A DNA stretch of 25,851 nt from a virus. This document shows positions 7,144-11,550 of this stretch, piece by piece. The DNA lies in IMG/VR virus record IMGVR_UViG_3300009504_000033, positions 1-25,851 of that record, one strand, 5' to 3'. A program made the position numbers and the translations under genes. Numbering within the stretch: the stretch's first letter is position 1; every line of letters begins with the position of its first letter. The notes under the pieces are model-generated. The model was not told the DNA's origin. It did no database searches and saw only the letters and a program-made list of their open reading frames with translations.

Positions 7144-7473
7144 CTATGGCGCATTTTCAGTCGATTCCAAAACTTGGCCCTTGGGCGGTCGGCCACGGCG
7201 CGGCGCGTCGGCCGCGGTGGGCAACAGCGCAGCGTGCAGGCCGGGGGCTAGGGTTTCGACGATCGCCAGCACATCCAGCAAGCGCAGCACAGCGGCCGGG
7301 GGCATGCGTTCACCCGTTGACCATTTGCGCACGGTGTGCACCGGTGCGCCAAGGTACAGGGCTAAACCGTGCAGGGATAAACCCAGCCGGGCGCGCAGCG
7401 CGTCAAAATGTCCAGGCTGCAGGGTGGCCACAGGTGCAGCGGGTTTTTTGTTTTTGGGGGTTTTGGTGGTCAT
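7144..7473 (-). CDS. HTH transcriptional regulator with C-terminal AT-hook-like motif
   Basis: The 109-residue protein starts with a Lys/Pro/Ala-rich arm (1-20). A helix-turn-helix region follows (about 22-68; LSLHGLALYLGAPVHTVRKW) with the look of Xre-type or antitoxin-type regulators. Near the end, RRGRPPK (92-98) is a typical AT-hook minor-groove motif. Its role is probably control of phage or accessory gene expression. It is the last gene of the accessory operon but lies beyond an intrinsic terminator (7497-7521), so its level may depend on read-through or on an unseen promoter. The ATG at 7473 is preceded by GGAAAG at modest spacing. The HTH call is by pattern; the target is unknown. Confidence 0.75.
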   Translation of the reverse strand: MTTKTPKNKKPAAPVATLQPGHFDALRARLGLSLHGLALYLGAPVHTVRKWSTGERMPPAAVLRLLDVLAIVETLAPGLHAALLPTAADAPRRGRPPKGQVLESTENAP

Positions 7474-7496
7474 TGTGTGGATCTTTCCATGGGGTC

Positions 7497-7521
7497 AAAA
7501 AAACCGGGCACGGTGGCCCGG
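7497..7521 (-). terminator. Intrinsic terminator inside accessory operon
   Basis: CCGGGC (7504-7509) and GCCCGG (7516-7521) pair around a 6-base loop. On the - strand the stem is followed by seven T (complement of 7503-7497). It separates the 72-residue hypothetical gene from the downstream HTH/AT-hook gene. Confidence 0.75.
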
Positions 7522-7541
7522 TGGTTAATTGGTGGCCGGGT

Positions 7542-7760
7542 TTATTCCCGGTCGCATATCTCCGATATTTGGCACAGTTGATCCAGCATGCCGTCGGCCG
7601 TCGGGGGGCTGTAGGCGTTCACGTCGGCCAATTTGCCGATTTCGCTCAATTGATCGACGCGGGTTTTTAACCTATCGGCCATAAGGCGCAGGTGCACATT
7701 CTCGCAACAGTCGGCCGCTCGGATCAATTCGGCATCGGTCATATTGTGATTAAAAAACAT
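7542..7760 (-). CDS. Hypothetical small protein of accessory operon
   Basis: Not recognised. The 72-residue acidic, largely helical protein begins MFFNHNMTDAELIRAAD. It has a helical stretch with C-C-E-N-V-H-L-R-L and a C-terminal LDQLCQISEICD segment; its four cysteines are a CC pair and two single residues near the end. The start was moved to the ATG at 7760 because it has AAAGG 7 bases upstream. The longer frame begins with a TTG at 7766. It follows the stop of the GP88-like gene by two bases and is therefore co-translated. It ends just before the intrinsic terminator. Confidence 0.65.
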   Translation of the reverse strand: MFFNHNMTDAELIRAADCCENVHLRLMADRLKTRVDQLSEIGKLADVNAYSPPTADGMLDQLCQISEICDRE

Positions 7761-7762
7761 AT

Positions 7763-8428
7763 TCAACCTTTCGCGGTGTGGATTTTGATAATTTTGGCCA
7801 TTTTGACCCCGTGGGCCGGGTAGCCGATAAGCTCAATTGACGGGTCCCAGCATGCGCGGCACCCGTTGCAGCGGCCGCCGTGCTCATAAGCTCGGCACAG
7901 TGACGCGCCGGGGGTTTCTTGCCATGTCTCAGCGCTTGGGCCGATAACGGATCCGTGCAGGCCGGGGATATATTCCCCAATGACGCTATCCGACGAAAAG
8001 CGCACCGCGACATTGTCCAGGGTGCGCATGCGTGCGAAAACGTGGGCAAACTTCGGAAATTTGTGCATGCGAGTTGGCAACCAATGCGCGCACCATGGCG
8101 TACGGGTCATTACTTCCAGGATCTTCTCGGCCAGCCCCAAAGCGTACACGTCGCCAGAATCGAACCACCTAAAATAGTGGTCATTCTGCAATTCGTCGAC
8201 CATATCGTTAACCCAGTCGGGCCGGGTCCAGTCGGTTTTGTTGTAGGCCCGGGGGGCTTTTACGTTGGGGAATCGATAATTCCCGGTTGTGGCATAACAC
8301 CCGGCGCAGGCCGGCACCAGTTCCCCGGGGCCGTCGATCGATCCGGGGCACGTGTCCAAAGCTTCCAGGGACCAGGATCGGATCCCGTCGAGTTTTGACG
8401 TAATGGAAATTTTGGGAAAATTGTTCAT
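7763..8428 (-). CDS. GP88-like phage protein, radical-SAM-like cysteine pattern
   Basis: The 221-residue protein resembles the phage GP88 family (mycobacteriophage gene product 88 and relatives, related in look to DUF5131). Visible features are C27-P-G-S, then C41-A-G-C44-Y-A near the N-terminus and an RWFDSGDVYAL segment (88-98). A conserved-looking block around W112-C113-A-H-W-L-P-T-R (112-120) follows. A C-terminal cluster has C178, C187, C190 and C193. The first cluster resembles metal-cluster ligands of radical-SAM-like barrels, and the second looks like a zinc or iron-sulfur site. The chemistry is unknown. It overlaps its upstream neighbour by ATGA and lies in the oppositely transcribed accessory operon. 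The family call is fairly confident; enzymatic activity is inference. Confidence 0.75.
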   Translation of the reverse strand: MNNFPKISITSKLDGIRSWSLEALDTCPGSIDGPGELVPACAGCYATTGNYRFPNVKAPRAYNKTDWTRPDWVNDMVDELQNDHYFRWFDSGDVYALGLAEKILEVMTRTPWCAHWLPTRMHKFPKFAHVFARMRTLDNVAVRFSSDSVIGEYIPGLHGSVIGPSAETWQETPGASLCRAYEHGGRCNGCRACWDPSIELIGYPAHGVKMAKIIKIHTAKG

Positions 8429-8766
8429 TTTGTGACTTTCAAATAATGGGGGCCGTTGGCCCGGGTTTCGTTGGTGGCCATGGGTTCTATGCCGAACCCG
8501 TGGCGCATGCGGTACATGCGCTCAGAATCACGGTGCACGCGCACCAGGCCCGACGGTGCAGGGGGCAGCGCTTCGTATGCGCGCACGATATCGGCCAGGC
8601 TTTGCGCGTGCTCGGGGCCGGGGTTTCTCAGTTTGCGGTAATAGTCGGTTGACGCTTCGTTATGGCCGTCGGCCATGGTCCAGCAAACGATAAACCCGGG
8701 CCGGGCGCGTTCTTCGGGAAAAAACAGGATCAACGAACCGCGTTCAATTTTGGGAATATATTTCAT
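8425..8766 (-). CDS. Hypothetical protein of accessory operon
   Basis: Not recognised. The 113-residue soluble protein begins MKYIPKIERGSLILFFPEE, where the first 35 residues look beta-rich. A charged helical middle (SLADIVRAYEALPPAP) and a basic C-terminal part with RVHRDSERMYRMRHG follow. No catalytic motif or membrane segment is seen. Both ends overlap neighbours by ATGA (8763-8766 upstream, 8425-8428 downstream), so translation is coupled within the operon. Confidence 0.65.
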   Translation of the reverse strand: MKYIPKIERGSLILFFPEERARPGFIVCWTMADGHNEASTDYYRKLRNPGPEHAQSLADIVRAYEALPPAPSGLVRVHRDSERMYRMRHGFGIEPMATNETRANGPHYLKVTK

Positions 8767-9344
8767 GCTGCAGGCCTTTCGGCCACAATTACCGCATGCG
8801 CAAAGCTTCGCGCCGTGGCCCGGTATTGCTGCAGGTCCGAACGATCCGCGACACGCACAAAGAACCCGCGACGTGGGCCGGCGTCGGCCAATATTTCAAA
8901 AACCCGGCCGGTGGGCGTGAACTGCACCCGCATGCCCGGTGCCCATTGGATCTTTGCCCGGCGTTTTTTGTCGGCATGCGCAGCGCGGCACCGGGCGCGC
9001 CAACCGGCCGCATTTGATGCAGGGTCAACCGGCGCGATTTGGTCCAGGCGCTTGATCATGCTCACGGGCGCATCATAAAAATATGGTCCGCACGATTCGC
9101 TCATGTCCTTGTATCCAAATTCACCGCGCTTGCGCTGCGTCAAAATCACGGTGCCGAAATAGTCGCGGGTCATTGTGTGCGCGTGCTCGCGGTACATGAT
9201 CGCGTACACCGTTGACCCTCTGACGGCCATGGAATCAAAACCCCACGAAAACGGGTTATCGGTGGTCGCGGTGCTTTGAAATTCCCGGCGAATGATCGAT
9301 TCGCGGGTTTCTGCCGGGTTATCTTGAAAAAATGTCCAGCCCAT
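8763..9344 (-). CDS. DUF6927-like hypothetical protein
   Basis: The 193-residue protein begins MGWTFF and contains VYAIMYREHAH, TVILTQRKRGEFGYKDMSE and CGPYFYDAPVSMIKRLDQIA. This order resembles a family of plasmid and phage proteins of unknown function, recalled here as DUF6927. No catalytic signature is evident. A longer frame extends 16 codons upstream to 9392. The ATG at 9344 is preferred because it carries AAGGGG just upstream, lies one base after the stop of the preceding gene, and gives the MGW start typical of relatives. Its stop overlaps the next gene by ATGA. Confidence 0.65.
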   Translation of the reverse strand: MGWTFFQDNPAETRESIIRREFQSTATTDNPFSWGFDSMAVRGSTVYAIMYREHAHTMTRDYFGTVILTQRKRGEFGYKDMSESCGPYFYDAPVSMIKRLDQIAPVDPASNAAGWRARCRAAHADKKRRAKIQWAPGMRVQFTPTGRVFEILADAGPRRGFFVRVADRSDLQQYRATARSFAHAVIVAERPAA

Positions 9345-9345
9345 G

Positions 9346-9648
9346 TTATGCCCCTTTGCGTGCAGACAAGCGCACCACAGCGAACGGGGCACCGGTTGAA
9401 GTGTGCGCGTTGATCAATTGGCGCGACGGGTTATATTTGGCCGCGATGGCTTGCCAGTCGATATTGTCACGCCCGGGATTGTGCGAGATGGCCGCACGGT
9501 GCAGCGTGCCCTCGATTACAGGGTGGCCACTATCGGCCAGGATCGATTTAATTTGCTTCTCTTCATCGGCCAGGGTGGCCAGTTGGGCCTTGATCGCGGC
9601 CAGTCGGTCAACAGCAGCGGACAAAATGACGGGGTTTTCGGTTTTCAT
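9346..9648 (-). CDS. Hypothetical protein with N-terminal coiled coil
   Basis: Not recognised by function. The 100-residue protein starts with a heptad-like helix (about 10-38; VDRLAAIKAQLATLADEEKQ), followed by IKSILADSGHPVIEGTLHRAAI and a basic end, RLSARKGA. The design, a coiled coil followed by a small domain, recurs in many phage early-region proteins. The ATG at 9648 has AAAGG about 7 bases upstream (GAAAGGTAAACC). It sits between the small membrane-protein gene and the DUF6927-like gene. Confidence 0.7.
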   Translation of the reverse strand: MKTENPVILSAAVDRLAAIKAQLATLADEEKQIKSILADSGHPVIEGTLHRAAISHNPGRDNIDWQAIAAKYNPSRQLINAHTSTGAPFAVVRLSARKGA

Positions 9649-9672
9649 GGTTTACCTTTCGGGGTTTACGTA

Positions 9673-9822
9673 TTACAGGGAAAACAGGAACAGGATCGAC
9701 GCTAGCACAGCCAGCGCGGCCACAATGCCGAAAAAGACCACAGCCACAGGGCCGGGGGTTTGCTCGGGTTTTTTGGTGCAGTAAATCTGCACATAGTCCA
9801 ATGGGGCGCGCGAGTCGTTCAT
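9673..9822 (-). CDS. 49-residue single-pass membrane microprotein
   Basis: A short frame starts MNDSRAPLDYVQIYCTKKPE and then has one strongly hydrophobic segment (about residues 25-49; VAVVFFGIVAALAVLASI). It ends FLFSL directly before the stop. Lysines lie before the membrane segment, which suggests an N-in orientation. Its ATG overlaps the upstream stop as ATGA (9819-9822), the same coupling seen elsewhere in this operon, which supports it as real despite its size. The function is unknown. A lysis role (holin or spanin) is conceivable, but nothing next to it supports that. Confidence 0.65.
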   Translation of the reverse strand: MNDSRAPLDYVQIYCTKKPEQTPGPVAVVFFGIVAALAVLASILFLFSL

Positions 9823-10145
9823 GCGTCACCCCTTACGACTTGGCCACTAATGGCCGCTTCATCGGCCGCATACTGCAGCGAGACCCGGCGCGACGGTGTG
9901 GCCAGGATCGATTTAAGCTCGGCCTTGATCCGGCGCGCAGTGTCACCGCGCCAGGTGGTCGCATTGGCCAAAAAATATTGCACGATAGAGCGCGCAGTGT
10001 CCAGGCCGTATGCGTCATTGATCGACTGCAGCGACAACATGGCGCCAAGGTACGGCACGGCGCCAAAATAGGGGTTTGGCCAGTCGGTGCGGATTTCGCG
10101 TGCGATGGTGGCCAGGGGGCGCGGTGTGGTGTTCGATTGTGTCAT
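9819..10145 (-). CDS. Hypothetical protein, first gene of accessory operon
   Basis: Not recognised. The 108-residue, probably helical protein begins MTQSNTTPRPLATIAREI. It contains NPYFGAVPYLGAMLSLQSIN, SIVQYFLANATTWRGDTARR and a final QYAADEAAISGQVV. The reading frame is open further upstream to 10292, but that extension runs through the promoter and operator-like repeats. The ATG at 10145 has AAAGGT about 9 bases upstream, like the site before the 9648 gene, and is preferred. It is the promoter-proximal gene of the accessory operon. Confidence 0.7.
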   Translation of the reverse strand: MTQSNTTPRPLATIAREIRTDWPNPYFGAVPYLGAMLSLQSINDAYGLDTARSIVQYFLANATTWRGDTARRIKAELKSILATPSRRVSLQYAADEAAISGQVVRGDA

Positions 10146-10167
10146 TGTGTGTTTACCTTTACAGTTT

Positions 10168-10190
10168 GAACCCGGTTCGACGTTGAACCG
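10168..10190. promoter_or_regulatory. Overlapping GAACC inverted half-sites downstream of accessory promoter
   Basis: GAACC-C-GGTTC (10168-10178) is a perfect 5+1+5 palindrome. Its right half also pairs with a third half-site: CGGTTC (10173-10178) and GAACCG (10185-10190) around 6 bases. The block lies between the predicted leftward start (near 10191) and the ATG at 10145, a place where a repressor would block elongation or initiation. The ligand is unknown; the HTH/AT-hook protein is one candidate. Confidence 0.5.
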
Positions 10191-10197
10191 TGCATGC

Positions 10198-10226
10198 AGT
10201 ATACATGAACCCAATGGGTGAAACAA
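10198..10226 (-). promoter_or_regulatory. Leftward promoter of the accessory operon
   Basis: On the - strand the -10 box is TATACT (10203-10198, five of six consensus bases). At 17 bases there is a weak -35 box TTGTTT (10226-10221). The spacer contains a full CCCAWTGGG element (10210-10218), so binding there would interfere directly with RNA polymerase or help recruit it. The leader to the ATG at 10145 is about 45 bases. Confidence 0.5.
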
Positions 10227-10345
10227 TACCCGACTGCAGCGCGGGGTTAAATTGTGCCCAATGGGTGCAGGGTTTACCGGTGCCTCTACCATATTTCCAG
10301 TATCGTGTCAAACCCAAACACAAAAAGACCCAATTTAAAAAAGTC

Positions 10346-10364
10346 AAAAAAGCCCTCCTCGGGC
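10346..10364 (-). terminator. Leftward intrinsic terminator inside control region
   Basis: GCCC (10352-10355) and GGGC (10361-10364) pair around a 5-base loop. On the - strand they are followed by TTTTTT, then GAC and another TTTTTT. The stem is short, but the T-runs are good. It would stop leftward transcription from the repeat array or late region before the accessory promoter. Confidence 0.5.
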
Positions 10365-10428
10365 GCGCAATGGAAACCCGGTAGACCCTCTAATTATTGC
10401 CCATTGGGTCATATCCCATTGGGTCATT

Positions 10429-10443
10429 GATTAAGGGTTAATC
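10429..10443. repeat. AT-rich inverted repeat GATTAA-GGG-TTAATC
   Basis: Perfect 6-base arms flank GGG. It lies between the CCCATTGGG copies at 10415 and 10447, in the most AT-rich part of the array. It could be a second protein site or an easily melted segment. Confidence 0.4.
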
Positions 10444-10601
10444 TTACCCATTGGGCAATTGTCCCAATGCTTGCCCCATTGGGTCACATTGGCCCGATTG
10501 ACTCGCATTAACCCACTGGCCCGGATTAAGTGCCCCTATTCATACCCGGCCACAATGCCCCGTAATGCTTGCCCAATGGGTGCAGGGCATGCGGTGGCCA
10601 C

Positions 10602-10785
10602 GGTGGCCAGGCTGCAGCGGTGCGCGGGTGCCGGTGGCCATTGGTGCCAGGTGGCCATTGGTGCCGGGTGCGCGGGTGGTGGTGGCCATTGGTGCCGGGT
10701 GCAGGCCATGGGCACAGGGCACAGGGTGGCCAGGCTGCAGGGCTGCAGGCTGCAGCGGTGCGCCGGTGCCGGTGGCCATTGGTGC
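10602..10785 (+). repeat. G-rich direct-repeat block: four GGTGGCCATTGGTGC copies and a 38-base duplication
   Basis: Exact 15-base copies lie at 10633-10647, 10650-10664, 10681-10695 and 10771-10785. The first and last are the ends of a 38-base direct repeat (10610-10647 and 10748-10785) that differs at one base. Both are preceded by GGTGGCCAGGCTGCAG (10602-10617, 10725-10740). CTGCAG and GGTGCCGG subrepeats fill the rest. The + strand is strongly G-rich and C-poor in runs. Confidence 0.8.
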
Positions 10786-10941
10786 AGGCCGCTCGGGTTC
10801 ACGGTGCCCAAAGGGTGGGGGGGGACCCCCAGCGGCCGCTGGAACTATGTTACAGGAGGTCCCCCGGACACCGCGAAACCAAATCCAACTCAAAACCCAT
10901 TGGGTCACATATACGCATGACCCTCTGAAAAAAATTAAAAA

Positions 10942-10971
10942 TTCCAGCACCAGTTGACAAAGTGATACACT
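10942..10971 (+). promoter_or_regulatory. Rightward extended -10 promoter of the late operon
   Basis: TGATACACT (10963-10971) matches an extended -10 (TGnTACACT), with a weak TTCCAG -35 (10942-10947) at 18 bases. The start would fall at about 10978, the A of the terS ATG. A TTGACA at 10954-10959 is too close to this -10 to act as its -35. AGTG-ATA-CACT (10961-10971) is also an inverted repeat. Confidence 0.4.
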
Positions 10972-10977
10972 GCGCCA

Positions 10978-11550
10978 ATGGACAAGTCCCCCGACCCCAT
11001 GAACACACCACACCAACTCGAACTGCCCTCGTGGCTCACCCCTGCACTTGCTGCACCTGAGTCGCCGCAACACTCCCCTCTCGACCTTGCCATCATCCAG
11101 CAGGGTCGTGAGGACAAGCGCGCCTTAGAGGAGCAGCGCAACGAGTGCGCGTTTGACCGGGTGCTTGAGACGATTGCACGGGGTAACCCCTTGAGCGCAG
11201 CGCTGGAGAACGAGGTCTACGAGATCGACTACCCGCGCTACTTGTCGTGGATCATGCGAGACATGGAGCGCAAGCGCAGGTACTACGAAGCGCAGGAGAC
11301 TGGGGCAGAGGTCGTCTCGCACCAGATGATCAAAATCGCCGATGCCGACGACTCGGTAGAGGACGTGGCCCGATCGACCTTGAGGATTAACACCCGTAAA
11401 TGGCTCATGGGTGTGTGGAACAGGAAACGCTTTGGTGACATCAAACAAATTGAGCAGAACGTCACGATCGACCTGAGCGAGGCGATGCGCGTGGCGCAGG
11501 AGCGCGTGGACAGCAGGATCGTGGACGTACAGGCGAGGGTGATACGGTGA
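10978..11550 (+). CDS. terS: Terminase small subunit
   Basis: The 190-residue DNA-recognition subunit of the packaging motor fits the small-terminase type found in many podo- and siphophages. Visible parts are an N-terminal flexible Pro-rich segment, a helix-turn-helix-like region (about 45-90; FDRVLETIARGNPLSAALENE), YPRYLSWIMRDMERKRRYYE (about 77-96), an ADDSVEDVARSTLRINTRKW block and RFGDIKQIEQNVTI before a helical end. It binds the packaging site and loads TerL. The terL start overlaps its stop as GTGA, the usual pairing. No ribosome site precedes the ATG at 10978 or the alternative ATG at 10999. A leaderless transcript from the adjacent promoter would explain that. Confidence 0.88.
   Translation: MDKSPDPMNTPHQLELPSWLTPALAAPESPQHSPLDLAIIQQGREDKRALEEQRNECAFDRVLETIARGNPLSAALENEVYEIDYPRYLSWIMRDMERKRRYYEAQETGAEVVSHQMIKIADADDSVEDVARSTLRINTRKWLMGVWNRKRFGDIKQIEQNVTIDLSEAMRVAQERVDSRIVDVQARVIR

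Larger units (their letters stand above)
10210..10904. repeat. Dispersed array of eight CCCAWTGGG near-palindromes
   Basis: Exact 9-base copies begin at 10210, 10257, 10400, 10415, 10447, 10475, 10572 and 10896. CCCAATGGG reads on the + strand at 10210, 10257 and 10572, and CCCATTGGG at the other five. Most continue as GGGTCA or GGGTGCAGGG. Degenerate versions are visible at 10463 and 10511. One further exact copy in the window, at 14466 inside the connector gene, is probably chance. The element is a 4+1+4 inverted repeat typical of a dimeric protein site. Confidence 0.85.
10146..10977. other. Repeat-rich control region without credible genes (possible origin/operator array)
   Basis: About 830 bases lie between the divergently transcribed accessory and late operons. 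Frames in it are made of repeats, lack ribosome sites and encode biased Gly/Ala/Pro/Cys/Trp strings, so no gene is called. It holds three overlapping GAACC half-sites (10168-10190), a leftward promoter (10198-10226), a leftward terminator (10346-10364) and eight CCCAWTGGG elements. It also holds an AT-rich inverted repeat (10429-10443), a G-rich repeat block (10602-10785) and a rightward promoter (10942-10971). Regulation, replication initiation, or both, are plausible. Confidence 0.7.

Noticed and set aside
9608-9829. - strand frame of 73 codons overlapping the start of the coiled-coil gene
   Set aside because: Cys/Arg/Pro-rich shadow composition. The 49-residue frame at 9673-9822 fits the operon's ATGA coupling better.
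9819-10292. Longer version of the first accessory gene starting at 10292
   Set aside because: The extension would run through the promoter, the GAACC sites and a CCCAATGGG element, and the ATG at 10145 has a ribosome site.
10602-10785. CRISPR array
   Set aside because: Repeats are only 15 bases, spacing is irregular (17, 31 and 90 bases) and the sequence between copies is itself repetitive; no cas gene.
10459-10920. + strand frame (153 codons) and an overlapping - strand frame (10540-11073) in the control region
   Set aside because: Both are translations of the DNA repeats, with biased Gly/Ala/Cys/Trp or Pro/His strings, no ribosome site and no domain.
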